This document shows, in pieces, positions 25,699 through 33,440 of a stretch of DNA of 64,000 nt. The position numbers were made by a program, and so were the translations under genes. How positions within the stretch are numbered: position 1 is the first letter of the stretch; each line of letters opens with the position of its first letter. The notes beneath the pieces are model-generated. The model did not search any database. It saw only the letters and a program-made list of their open reading frames with translations, and had not been told where the DNA came from. Origin of the DNA: Streptomyces abyssalis (lineage in GTDB: Bacteria; Actinomycetota; Actinomycetes; Streptomycetales; Streptomycetaceae); the NCBI RefSeq assembly GCF_001751365.1, contig NZ_LJGT01000041.1:613045-677044 (forward strand). The letters run 5' to 3'.

Positions 25699-28080
25699 GT
25701 GACAGCAGCAACTGACTCCACTCTCTTCTCCCACCTCGATGAGGACGCGTTCACGGGGCCGCCGCGCGACGCGGACGCGGTGCTGGAGGGGCTCGATCCC
25801 GAGCAGCGCGAGGTGGCCACGTCGCTGCGCGGCCCGGTGTGTGTGCTCGCGGGCGCGGGCACGGGCAAGACCCGCGCGATCACGCACCGGATCGCATACG
25901 GAGTGCGTGCGGGGATCCTGCCGCCCGCCAGCGTGCTCGCGGTCACGTTCACCAGCAGGGCCGCGGGGGAGATGCGGGGGCGGCTGCGGCAGCTGGGTGC
26001 GGGTGGAGTCCAGGCCCGCACGTTCCACTCGGCCGCGCTGCGGCAGCTCCAGTTCTTCTGGCCGCGCGCGGTCGGCGGCGAGCTGCCGAGGCTGCTGGAG
26101 CGCAAGGTGCAACTCGTCGCGGAGGCCGCCGCCCGCTGCCGGCTCCGTCTGGACCGCAGCGAACTGCGGGATCTCACCGGTGAGATCGAGTGGTCGAAGG
26201 TGACGCGCACGGTGCCGGAGGACTATCCGGCGATGGTCGCCAAGTCGGGCCGCCTCCCGCCGCGCGATCCGGCGGAGACGGCCAAGGTTTTCGGGCTCTA
26301 CGAGCAGCTCAAGCGCGAGCGTTCGGCGATCGACTTCGAGGACGTGCTGCTTCTGACGGTCGGCGTGCTGCAGGACCGTCCCGACATCGCGGAGACGGTC
26401 CGCGGGCAGTACCAGCACTTCGTCGTCGACGAATACCAGGACGTCAGCCCGCTCCAGCAGCGGCTGCTGGAGCTGTGGCTCGGCGAGCGGGACAGCCTCT
26501 GCGTCGTGGGCGACGCGAGCCAGACGATCTACTCCTTCACCGGCGCCACCCCGGACCATCTCCTCGACTTCCGCACGCGTCACCCGCAGGCGACGGTCGT
26601 CAAGCTCGTACGGGACTACCGCTCGACCCCCCAGGTCGTACATCTCGCGAACGGACTGCTCTCGCAGGCGGCCGGCCGTGCCGCCGAGCACCGTCTGGAG
26701 CTCGTCTCGCAGCGCGAGGCCGGTCCCGAACCGGTGTACACGGAGTATGCGGACGAGCCGTCCGAGGCGGAGGGCACCGCCACGCGCATCCGTGCACTCA
26801 TCGACTCGGGCGTCCCGGCCAGCCGGATCGCGGTGCTCTACCGCATCAACGCCCAGTCCGAGATCTACGAGCAGGCGCTCGTCGACGCCGGCGTGCCCTA
26901 TCAACTCCGCGGAGCGGAGCGCTTCTTCGAACGTCCCGAGGTCCGTGAGGCGGGTGTCGCGCTGCGCAGCGCGGCCCGCTTCGGTGACAACGACACCCTG
27001 CTCGACGGAGCGGTCGGGCTTCCCTCACAGGTGCGTGCCGTCCTCAGCGGCAAGGGCTGGAGCGACGAACCTCCGGCGGGCTCGGGCGCCGTCCGCGACC
27101 GCTGGGAGTCCCTGATGGCTCTGGTCCGGCTCGCCGAGGCCCTCTCGGCCGGGCGCTCCGCGTCGGGCGGAGAGGAACCGAGCCTCGCCGACTTCGTCGC
27201 GGAGCTGGACGAGCGGGCCAACGCCCAGCATGCGCCGACCATCGAGGGGGTCACTCTCGCGTCGCTCCACTCCGCCAAGGGCCTCGAGTGGGACGCGGTG
27301 TTCCTGGTGGGCCTCACCGAGGGCATGATGCCGATCACCCATGCCAAGAGCGACACCCAGATCGAGGAGGAGCGGCGGCTGCTCTACGTCGGTGTCACCC
27401 GTGCCCGCTTCCATGTCAGCCTCTCCTGGGCGCTGTCGCGTTCGCCCGGCGGCCGTGGAGGACGCCGCCCCAGCCGGTTCCTGAACGGGCTGCGGCCGGG
27501 CTCGTCCGCCACCGGCGGCGGCACGGCCGGCGGCCGCGGCGGGATCGAGCGCGGCGGATCCGCCGGCGGCCGGGGGCGCAAGCGCCGCGGGCCCGTGCGG
27601 TGCCGGGTGTGCGGGCGTTCGCTGACCGATCCCGGTGAGATGAAGCTGATGCGCTGCGAGGGCTGCCCCTCGGATCTGGACGAGCAGCTCTACGAGCGGC
27701 TGCGCGAGTGGCGTTCGGAACGGGCCAAGTCCCTCGGCCAGCCCGCGTACTGCGTCTTCACCGACAAGACCCTGATGGCGATCGCGGAGACGGTGCCGGA
27801 CGACGACGCGTCTCTCGCGCGCATCTCCGGTGTGGGCGTGCGGAAGCTGGAGAAGTTCGGGGCGGATGTCCTCGCGCTCTGCGCGGGCGAGGAGTCGGGC
27901 TCCGACGCCGGACCGGGACCGGAGTCCAGCTCGGGCTCCGGGGACGCATCGTCCTCCGAGCCCGGCCCCGCGCCCGGCCCCGAGGCCCGACCGCAGCCCG
28001 GCGCCGAGCCTGGAGGCGCCCCGTCGGGGGCCGCCGGCGAAGCCGTCCCGGAAGCATTTTCAGAGACGGCGGAAAAATAG
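25699..28080 (+). CDS. uvrD2: ATP-dependent DNA helicase UvrD2
   Basis: 793-residue superfamily 1A 3'-5' helicase of the actinobacterial UvrD2 type. Motifs: LAGAGTGKTRAITHRI (about 50-65), HFVVDEYQDVSPLQQ (about 240), VVGDASQTIYSFTGA, LASLHSAKGLEWDAV (about 519) and RRLLYVGVTRARF (about 560). After a Gly-rich linker come a tetracysteine zinc motif (CRVCGR and RCEGC, about 635-655) and an HRDC domain (about 660-735). Both are distinguishing marks of UvrD2 and are needed for full DNA unwinding in the mycobacterial enzyme. The last 55 residues are a Ser, Pro, Gly and Glu rich tail. CAGCAT ends six bases before the GTG start, suggesting a leaderless transcript. The final codons overlap the AT-rich element of the wblC promoter. 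Confidence 0.93.
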   Translation: MTAATDSTLFSHLDEDAFTGPPRDADAVLEGLDPEQREVATSLRGPVCVLAGAGTGKTRAITHRIAYGVRAGILPPASVLAVTFTSRAAGEMRGRLRQLGAGGVQARTFHSAALRQLQFFWPRAVGGELPRLLERKVQLVAEAAARCRLRLDRSELRDLTGEIEWSKVTRTVPEDYPAMVAKSGRLPPRDPAETAKVFGLYEQLKRERSAIDFEDVLLLTVGVLQDRPDIAETVRGQYQHFVVDEYQDVSPLQQRLLELWLGERDSLCVVGDASQTIYSFTGATPDHLLDFRTRHPQATVVKLVRDYRSTPQVVHLANGLLSQAAGRAAEHRLELVSQREAGPEPVYTEYADEPSEAEGTATRIRALIDSGVPASRIAVLYRINAQSEIYEQALVDAGVPYQLRGAERFFERPEVREAGVALRSAARFGDNDTLLDGAVGLPSQVRAVLSGKGWSDEPPAGSGAVRDRWESLMALVRLAEALSAGRSASGGEEPSLADFVAELDERANAQHAPTIEGVTLASLHSAKGLEWDAVFLVGLTEGMMPITHAKSDTQIEEERRLLYVGVTRARFHVSLSWALSRSPGGRGGRRPSRFLNGLRPGSSATGGGTAGGRGGIERGGSAGGRGRKRRGPVRCRVCGRSLTDPGEMKLMRCEGCPSDLDEQLYERLREWRSERAKSLGQPAYCVFTDKTLMAIAETVPDDDASLARISGVGVRKLEKFGADVLALCAGEESGSDAGPGPESSSGSGDASSSEPGPAPGPEARPQPGAEPGGAPSGAAGEAVPEAFSETAEK

Positions 28081-28111
28081 TTTGCGCGCGCCGTCCGGAG
28101 CCCCATAGCCT
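28071..28111 (+). promoter_or_regulatory. predicted autoregulated wblC promoter
   Basis: The AT-rich run GGAAAAATAG (28071-28080) lies directly before a -35-like TTGCGC (28082-28087). CATAGC at 28104-28109 is a possible -10 with a 16-base spacer. WhiB7/WblC regulators act at promoters with an AT-rich stretch immediately upstream of -35, so this is the likely autoregulated wblC promoter. An inverted repeat (CGTCCGGA and TCCGGACG, 28092-28099 and 28112-28119) spans the -10. Confidence 0.5.
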
Positions 28112-28229
28112 TCCGGACGTGGACAGGGCGGGGGCTTTCCGCTCCAACCCATCCATGCTGTACTGACTCTTGCACGTTTGCGGATCGGCTCCGGCTGATC
28201 CCCCGAGTCGCCGAGAGGAGGCGAACCCA

Positions 28230-28505
28230 GTGATCGACTTCATTACCACCACCAAGATGACCGACCGCTCGGTCGTCGCCTCTTGCCTGCTCGGTTCCCG
28301 GGTCCGCGGCACGGGTCTGTCCCGCGTCGTTCCCGGCGCCGGCGAGCGACCGGCCACGGCACTTCAGGTAGCGGCAGCAGTGGCGCCGGCAGCGGCCTAC
28401 GCCTTTGCGTTCGCGGCCGCCGGTGTCGGCGATGGCAGCCAGAAGACGAAGCACAACCCGATGTGGGCCTTCCGTGGGCTCGAACCCTGGAGAGATCCAG
28501 CCTGA
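28230..28505 (+). CDS. upstream ORF in the wblC leader
   Basis: 91 codons from a GTG preceded nine bases upstream by AGGAGG, an unusually strong ribosome-binding site for this region. The product starts MIDFITTTKMTDRSVVASCL and ends MWAFRGLEPWRDPA, with an Ala-rich hydrophobic middle. It resembles no functional family. Its last codons and its stop overlap the antiterminator elements described separately. It is therefore best read as a sensor ORF, whose translation by drug-inhibited ribosomes controls read-through into wblC. Upstream ORFs with attenuators are known for whiB7/wblC leaders. A separate function for the peptide cannot be excluded. Confidence 0.75.
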   Translation: MIDFITTTKMTDRSVVASCLLGSRVRGTGLSRVVPGAGERPATALQVAAAVAPAAAYAFAFAAAGVGDGSQKTKHNPMWAFRGLEPWRDPA

Positions 28506-28535
28506 TCGGCGAGATCAGGTCGGCACCTTCCAGGG
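28485..28535 (+). promoter_or_regulatory. antiterminator of the wblC attenuator
   Basis: CCCTGGAG (28485-28492, inside the end of the upstream ORF) can pair with TTCCAGGG (28528-28535), which overlaps the first four bases of the terminator stem at 28532. The pairing encloses a perfect 7-bp hairpin CCTGATC/GATCAGG (28501-28507 with 28513-28519), whose left arm holds the ORF stop codon. Formation of this structure and of the terminator are mutually exclusive. Confidence 0.65.
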
Positions 28536-28573
28536 CCGCGGAACCCACACAGGGATCCGCGGCCCTTCTGTTT
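28532..28573 (+). terminator. attenuator terminator upstream of wblC
   Basis: Perfect 10-bp stem AGGGCCGCGG (28532-28541) with CCGCGGCCCT (28557-28566), a 15-base loop, followed by TCTGTTT. It stands between the upstream ORF and the wblC start, so it must be overcome for wblC expression. Confidence 0.8.
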
Positions 28574-28637
28574 GCCCAGGGCCCGGCCACCAGCCGGGCC
28601 GACAAGACAACAGACATCGACAGACGAGGAACCGGCA

Positions 28638-29003
28638 GTGCACCCCGAAACGCACCCCCCGTCACCCACGACAGACCTGATGCCGCCTGATGCCACCACG
28701 GAGGAACTCGTGACTGCCCCGCTGATCACGCTCACCGAGCTCGACGAAGCCATCGAGCGGCTCGGTGTGACCGTGCCCTGCCGCTCCTACGACCCGGAGG
28801 TGTTCTTCGCCGAGGCCCCGGCCGACGTGGAGTACGCGAAGACGCTGTGCCAGACCTGCCCGCTGCGCGAGGCCTGCCTCGCCGGTGCCAAGGACCGCCG
28901 CGAGCCCTGGGGCGTCTGGGGAGGCGAGCTGTTCGTCCAGGGCGTGGTCGTACCCCGGAAGCGTCCCCGTGGCCGTCCTCGTAAGAACCCGGTCACAGCA
29001 TGA
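28638..29003 (+). CDS. wblC: WhiB-family transcription factor WblC (WhiB7)
   Basis: 121-residue iron-sulfur regulator that switches on intrinsic resistance to ribosome-targeting antibiotics by binding the housekeeping sigma factor at target promoters. The four cluster cysteines are in VPCRSYDP, LCQTCPLREACL (about residues 46, 71, 74 and 80). The WhiB turn GVWGGE follows. The C-terminus RKRPRGRPRKNP is an AT-hook, the mark of WhiB7/WblC. The GTG at 28638, with GAGGAA upstream, gives the length typical for Streptomyces WblC; a longer in-frame start at 28572 would lie inside the terminator. It is regulated by the attenuator and probably by itself. It is followed by a coupled small gene. Confidence 0.95.
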   Translation: MHPETHPPSPTTDLMPPDATTEELVTAPLITLTELDEAIERLGVTVPCRSYDPEVFFAEAPADVEYAKTLCQTCPLREACLAGAKDRREPWGVWGGELFVQGVVVPRKRPRGRPRKNPVTA

Positions 29004-29323
29004 GCACCGCAGGCACCATCGACCGCCCGACGACGCGCGATCCGCAGCAGCGTCCCCTTCCGAAGCAGGACCCGACGATGACATCCGACTCCGATATCCC
29101 GAGCCACTCCGGTATCGACGCGAACTCCTCGCGTCAGAACAGGACACGACAGATGCAACTCATGCCGGAATCCCTGGCGCGAGCCCATATGAACGACCGC
29201 CTGCACGAGGCCGAGTCAGAACGCAGAGCGCTGCGTGTCACTTCGGCCCGTCGCCTCCAGCGTCGCGCCGAGCGCGCTTCCCTGCGGGCCCGCAGGGCGC
29301 TGGCCATGGCGGTCATGCAGTGA
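29000..29323 (+). CDS. small basic protein translationally coupled to wblC
   Basis: 107 residues; its ATG overlaps the wblC stop as ATGA. The N-terminal half is polar and probably disordered (Thr, Pro, Gln, Ser rich). The C-terminal half (about 55-107) is a long Arg, Glu and Ala helix (RLHEAESERRALRVTSARRLQRR) that could form a coiled coil or bind nucleic acid. No named family is recognised. The coupling implies coexpression with WblC during antibiotic stress, so an accessory role is a reasonable but untested guess. A strong terminator ends the unit. Confidence 0.75.
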   Translation: MSTAGTIDRPTTRDPQQRPLPKQDPTMTSDSDIPSHSGIDANSSRQNRTRQMQLMPESLARAHMNDRLHEAESERRALRVTSARRLQRRAERASLRARRALAMAVMQ

Positions 29324-29329
29324 ACGAAC

Positions 29330-29360
29330 CGAGAGCCGGGGCGCAATGCCCCGGCTCTCG
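29330..29360. terminator. terminator between wblC unit and ABC1 gene
   Basis: Perfect 13-bp stem CGAGAGCCGGGGC (29330-29342) with its complement (29348-29360) and a 5-base loop. It can act for the plus-strand wblC unit and the minus-strand gene ending at 29456. Confidence 0.8.
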
Positions 29361-29455
29361 CCGTTGGCGGCGGCAGAAGCCCGAAGTGGCGGGGTGACGC
29401 TGCCGCCGCCGCCCTCAGTGCACCGGTTCTGGGCCCACCCCGGTGCCCGCCTCGG

Positions 29456-30844
29456 TCAGGCAGGTGTCTCGGCGGCAGCCGGTGAGTCCTCCTCGCCGTC
29501 CTCCTGTTGCTGGGTGAATCCCGGCACCCATGCCTCCATCTCCTCCCGCATCCGCACCGTCGCCCCCAGCTGGCACAGCACGCCGATGGTGCTCAGCGTC
29601 ACCCGGTGTATGAGCAGGTAGGACGGGGGCAGATTGAGCTGCTTGCCCAACTGGTGTGCCGGGGAGCGGGGATCGGCGATCCGCGCCGCCTGGTCCCGCA
29701 TCCACCCCCGGTGGAAGTGGAAGGACTCCGCCCGGGCCGGCTCGATCACGGGCACCAGATAGTCCAGCACCGCGGACGGCTCCAGCTCGATGGAGTCCTT
29801 GACGAAGCCCTCCGAGCACAGCAGTTCGTACACGGCGTCGGCCTCACCGTCGATGACCATGCGCAGCGCAGTGCCGATCGTGGGCGGCAGGCCGCCCGGC
29901 AGGCGGTCCACGGTGCCGAAGTCCATCACGCCGAGCCGCCATTCACCCCCGCCGTCCTCGGATCCGTCGGCCGGCAAGAGGCGGAAGTTGCCGGGGTGGG
30001 GGTCCGCGTGCAGCAGCCCCGTGCGGGCGGTGCCGGAACACAGGAATCGGGCCAGCAGCTGCCCCGCACGGTCCCGTTCCTCCTCGGTGCCTTCCGAAAT
30101 GACGTCCGCGAGCGGCACCCCGTCCATCCACTCCGTCACCAGCACCTGCTCGCACTGGTGCACCACCGCGGGAATCACGACGTCCGGGTCCTCGGCGAAC
30201 TCCTGCGCGTAGAGCGCCTGGGCCTGTGACTCCAGGCCGTAGTCCAGCTCCTCGGTGACCCTGTCGCGCAGCTCTGTGACGAGAGGCTTGATGTCCATGC
30301 CGGGGATGAGCGGCCCCAGCATGCGTACGAAGCGGCCGAGTTGGGTGAGGTCGGAGACCAGCGCCTCGCCTGCCCCCGGGTACTGCACCTTCACGGCGAC
30401 CTCACGTCCGTCGTGCCAGACGGCGTGGTGCACCTGCCCGATCGACGCGGCGGCCGAGGGCATGTCGTCGAACTCCTGGAAGAGTTCGAGCCACTCCTCG
30501 CCCATCTGCTCGGCCAGCACCTCGTGGACGGTGCTGGTCGGCATCGGCGGGGCGGCCTCCTGCAGCTTGGTGAGCGTCGCCCTGTACGGCCCCGCTATCT
30601 CTTCGGGCAGCGCCGACTCGAAGACGGACAGCGCCTGCCCGAACTTCATCGCACCGCCCTTCAGCTCACCCAGGACCTTGAACAGCTGCTCCGCGGTGCG
30701 CTGTTGAAGATCGTGACCGACGAGTTCGGCGGAGAGACCTCCGATCCGCTTGCCGATGCCCCATGCGGAGCGCCCGGCGAACCCCAGCGGCAGCGCGGCG
30801 AGTTTGGCGGTACGCGTCACTGCCTTACGGGGAAGATCAGACAT
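29456..30844 (-). CDS. ABC1/UbiB-family atypical kinase (AarF/ADCK-like)
   Basis: 462 residues from ATG 30844. Atypical protein-kinase-like family linked in other organisms to quinone synthesis and lipid homeostasis; the role in Streptomyces is not known. The KxGQ signature reads GGAMKFGQALSVFES at about residue 60, the family-specific nucleotide-loop substitute. VAVKVQYPG (about 147) carries the lysine. The catalytic region shows LLHADPHPGNFRLL (about 283) and LGVMDFGTVDRLP (about 308). There are no membrane helices apart from weak hydrophobic C-terminal segments. It lies 53 bases downstream of the E1-like gene on the same strand, so the two may be cotranscribed. It corresponds to Rv3197, which also neighbours whiB7. 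Confidence 0.9.
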   Translation of the reverse strand: MSDLPRKAVTRTAKLAALPLGFAGRSAWGIGKRIGGLSAELVGHDLQQRTAEQLFKVLGELKGGAMKFGQALSVFESALPEEIAGPYRATLTKLQEAAPPMPTSTVHEVLAEQMGEEWLELFQEFDDMPSAAASIGQVHHAVWHDGREVAVKVQYPGAGEALVSDLTQLGRFVRMLGPLIPGMDIKPLVTELRDRVTEELDYGLESQAQALYAQEFAEDPDVVIPAVVHQCEQVLVTEWMDGVPLADVISEGTEEERDRAGQLLARFLCSGTARTGLLHADPHPGNFRLLPADGSEDGGGEWRLGVMDFGTVDRLPGGLPPTIGTALRMVIDGEADAVYELLCSEGFVKDSIELEPSAVLDYLVPVIEPARAESFHFHRGWMRDQAARIADPRSPAHQLGKQLNLPPSYLLIHRVTLSTIGVLCQLGATVRMREEMEAWVPGFTQQQEDGEEDSPAAAETPA

Positions 30845-30897
30845 TGGCCCCTCCACTTCCAGACGGCTCGGCCGCAGCGCACCGGCAACCGCGGCCG

Positions 30898-32022
30898 TCA
30901 GGCCATTGTGACCTCTTCGGCGGCATCCGCCGAGACCGGGCGACCCGCTGTCACGGAAGAGGCACCACATGGACACCCGGGGTGGGGCGAGAACTGCTCG
31001 CTGCTGCCGATGAGGTGCGGCAGCGCGAAGCGGATCCGGTAGCCACTGGCGCAGGCGCCGTCACCGTCGAGGAAGCCGAGCGCGTAGGAGGCGATGGCCC
31101 CCGCGGCCACCGTCGCCAGTGCCGAGTCGCAGGCGGGAACTCCCGAGCGCCGCCTGGCCGACATGCGCCACTGGCCCACCACGAGCGGCCAGCTCGGCTC
31201 CCGTTCGGCCCGGCTGCGCAGTATGCAGCCCGCACACGGAGAGACCCCCGGTGTCACCAGCGGCCCGACGAATCCCGTGCTCTCCACCACTCCGCCGTAC
31301 AGATGGGGCGTCCCGGCCTCGACGAATCCCTCCGCGGCTCCCGGGTCCGGCGCGTAGGCGTCGAGGCCGTCACGGGGAGCCAGCACCACGAGCCGCACAG
31401 CTCGCTGAGAGCGGGCCGTGGACCGCCGCCGCGAGCCCTGGGAACGCCATGGCCGGGCACGGGAGACGGCCCTGCGCGCGGCCACGTCGCGCCGCTCGCC
31501 GCAGTCGTCCGGGGAGATGCCGCCGGGCGCGGTGTCCCAGGGCTCGACGTGGCCGCCGTCCACGACCACGACCTCTCCCACTCCCGCGGCCGACAGCGTG
31601 GCCGCGACGAGCGCGCCGACGCGGCCCGCGCCCCGCACCTGCACGCACGCGTCCCTGCGGGCCGCGAGCCTTCGCAGCCCGTCGCCCGGCTTCCGGTGCA
31701 CGACGGAGAGGGAGGCCAGATCCGGCCGGAGCCGGTCGCCCACGCCGGCGGACGCGCTTCTGTCCGCCGTGGCGTCGTCGAGAACCCCCGCGGACGCGAG
31801 CCTGTCGACGAGCTGCTCCGCTGCGCCCTCCCGCAGGCCCAGCCGGGCGGCCTCGTCGCGCAGCTGCACAAGGGAACGGGTGCCGTCCATCGACTCCATG
31901 AACGCCGCCGTCGTGTTGTCCACCGGGCCGAGCAGCACCGCGTGCGCAGGGGCGACGCCGTACTGCACCGTCTGCCCGTCGCGCCACGCACGCCGCAACG
32001 CCGGCTTGATCATCGGATGCAT
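30898..32022 (-). CDS. orphan ThiF/E1-like protein with peptide-binding (RRE-like) N-terminus
   Basis: 374 residues from ATG 32022, with GGACGGAG upstream. The first 90 residues (IKPALRRAW, then VLLGPVDNTTAAFMESMDGTRSL) look like the winged-helix precursor-binding domain of azoline cyclodehydratase partner (TOMM/ocin-ThiF) proteins. The middle part is a Rossmann E1 fold with VRGAGRVGALVAATLSAAGVGEVVVVDGGHV. The usual NLQRQ segment is absent, so adenylation is doubtful. Zinc-type cysteines are SPCAGC (about 284) and GCPCG near the C-terminus. No YcaO protein, dehydrogenase or precursor peptide gene is visible nearby. The next gene is an ABC1 kinase. From position it appears to belong to the core genome; the partner peptide is unknown. 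Confidence 0.75.
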   Translation of the reverse strand: MHPMIKPALRRAWRDGQTVQYGVAPAHAVLLGPVDNTTAAFMESMDGTRSLVQLRDEAARLGLREGAAEQLVDRLASAGVLDDATADRSASAGVGDRLRPDLASLSVVHRKPGDGLRRLAARRDACVQVRGAGRVGALVAATLSAAGVGEVVVVDGGHVEPWDTAPGGISPDDCGERRDVAARRAVSRARPWRSQGSRRRSTARSQRAVRLVVLAPRDGLDAYAPDPGAAEGFVEAGTPHLYGGVVESTGFVGPLVTPGVSPCAGCILRSRAEREPSWPLVVGQWRMSARRRSGVPACDSALATVAAGAIASYALGFLDGDGACASGYRIRFALPHLIGSSEQFSPHPGCPCGASSVTAGRPVSADAAEEVTMA

Positions 32023-32203
32023 GCTGCTCCGTCCTTCCTCGACCACCTGCTGCCTGGAACAGCATGCGGTTGCCGGCGGAGGCCCGCAGAAAGTTGTCCA
32101 CAGGCTTGGGAGGCAGTCATATGAAGCGAACAGGTATGGGGCGATTGCCTCGAACCCGGCCGGAGGTGGGACTTCCGCTCCCATCAGCGGGTAACGTCGA
32201 GAC

Positions 32204-32764
32204 GTGTCCGCCGACCCGCTGAACAGCGCAAGCCAGCCGGCGGTCGAAGTGCGCCGCAGTGCGCGGCGCAGGCGCACCGTCTCCGCGTACCGCGAGGGCG
32301 ACCGCACCGTCGTGATGATCCCCGCCCGCATGTCCACGGACGAGGAACGGCGCTGGGTCGGCGTCATGCTCGACAAGCTGGCCGCACAGGAGAGCAAGCG
32401 CATGCTGGGCGACGCAGAGCTCGCCGAGCGCGCCGCCAGGCTCTCCGAGCAGTATCTCGGCGGCCGTGCCCGGCCCCACAGCGTCCGCTGGGTGACGAAC
32501 CAGAACACCCGGTGGGGCTCCTGCACCCCCGCCGAGGGCAGCATCCGCCTCTCGCACCGGCTGCGCGGCATGCCGGAGTACGTGATCGACTACGTGCTGC
32601 TGCACGAACTGGCGCACTTGCTGGTGCCCGGCCACGGCTCGCGCTTCTGGCAGCTCCTGGACGCCTACCCCCGTACGGAGCGGGCCCGCGGATTCCTCGA
32701 AGGCGTCGTGGCGGCGGACCGGCTGCCCCACCTCCCGGCCGCGCGCGAGGAGCAGGACGAATAG
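32204..32764 (+). CDS. YgjP/SprT-type zinc metallopeptidase (DUF45, M48-like)
   Basis: 186-residue single-domain protein. The zinc motif HELAHLLVPGHGSRFW (about 137-152) has the HExxH pair and the downstream His. It is preceded by the family block NTRWGSCTPAEGSIRLSHRL (about 103-122). The N-terminal 50 residues form a beta-rich part (VEVRRSARRRRTVSAYREGDRTVV). Substrate is unknown; peptide or protein processing is possible. It is divergent from the ThiF-like gene. TAACGT ends six bases before the GTG, indicating a leaderless promoter. No signal peptide, so it is cytosolic. Confidence 0.88.
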   Translation: MSADPLNSASQPAVEVRRSARRRRTVSAYREGDRTVVMIPARMSTDEERRWVGVMLDKLAAQESKRMLGDAELAERAARLSEQYLGGRARPHSVRWVTNQNTRWGSCTPAEGSIRLSHRLRGMPEYVIDYVLLHELAHLLVPGHGSRFWQLLDAYPRTERARGFLEGVVAADRLPHLPAAREEQDE

Positions 32765-32894
32765 GACGTTTTCAGCCGTCGTACCTGGCAGCGGGAACCG
32801 GACGGTCACGACAGGCAGCAGTCATGTGAGCCGAGGTCGTCACGACAGCCGAGGCGCGTCACGGCAGCCAAGGGTCACGAAAGCTGGGCGGCCT

Positions 32895-33440
32895 TCAGCG
32901 CCGCCCGTCCCCGAAGAGCGCACGAGCGTGTTCCACGAGCCTGACGACCGACTCGTCGGCGACCGCGGCCACATCGTCGTAGCCGTACCAGCGCAGCTCC
33001 AGTGACTCCTCGCTCACCTTCTCCTGCGCGCCCTCAGGGGCGATCGCCGCGTACTGCACGTCCAAGTGCCAAGTGCACGGCGTGAGATGGCGGTCGAGAC
33101 GCAGGGGGCCGCCGGGGAGCAGCGTCAACTCCTCGATTCCGGACTCCTCCTGCGCCTCGCGAAGCGCTGCACCGGCCAGCGTCGCGTCCTCCGGTTCGCA
33201 GTGGCCGCCCATCTGGAGCCACATGTGCAGCTTCCGGTGCAGCGTCAGCAGTACGCGGCCGGCGGACGGGTCGACGACGAGGGCGCTGGCCGTGATGTGC
33301 CCCTCGGAACACGCCTTCCACATGCCGTCCTCGTGGGCCCGCAGGTGCGCGAGGTAGCCGTGGCGCAGTTCGTCCTGCCCCCCGTCCGCCGGAGCTGACC
33401 ATTCCGTCAGCGTGCGCGTCGCATCGTCGTGCAGGCTCAC
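32895..33440 (-). CDS. NUDIX hydrolase
   Basis: 181 residues from a GTG that overlaps the stop of the upstream metalloprotease-like gene (GTGA). The NUDIX box reads GGHCEPEDATLAGAALREAQEESGI at about residues 78-102, with the canonical REAQEES core; Cys and Glu replace the usual first residues. The domain starts at HITASALVVDP. The first 45 residues carry SAPADGGQDELRHGYLAHLRAH, a helical extension. It should hydrolyse a nucleoside diphosphate derivative; the substrate cannot be told. Translational coupling with the DUF2342 gene suggests a joint role. Confidence 0.87.
   Translation of the reverse strand: MSLHDDATRTLTEWSAPADGGQDELRHGYLAHLRAHEDGMWKACSEGHITASALVVDPSAGRVLLTLHRKLHMWLQMGGHCEPEDATLAGAALREAQEESGIEELTLLPGGPLRLDRHLTPCTWHLDVQYAAIAPEGAQEKVSEESLELRWYGYDDVAAVADESVVRLVEHARALFGDGRR

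Noticed and set aside
28572..28637. Longer start for WblC
   Set aside because: The added residues would begin at the terminator tail and are not seen in remembered WblC proteins; the GTG at 28638 has a better ribosome-binding site.
32765..32894. Imperfect GTCACGACAGCC repeats after the metallopeptidase gene
   Set aside because: Only about three loose copies and no unit structure; treated as ordinary intergenic sequence.
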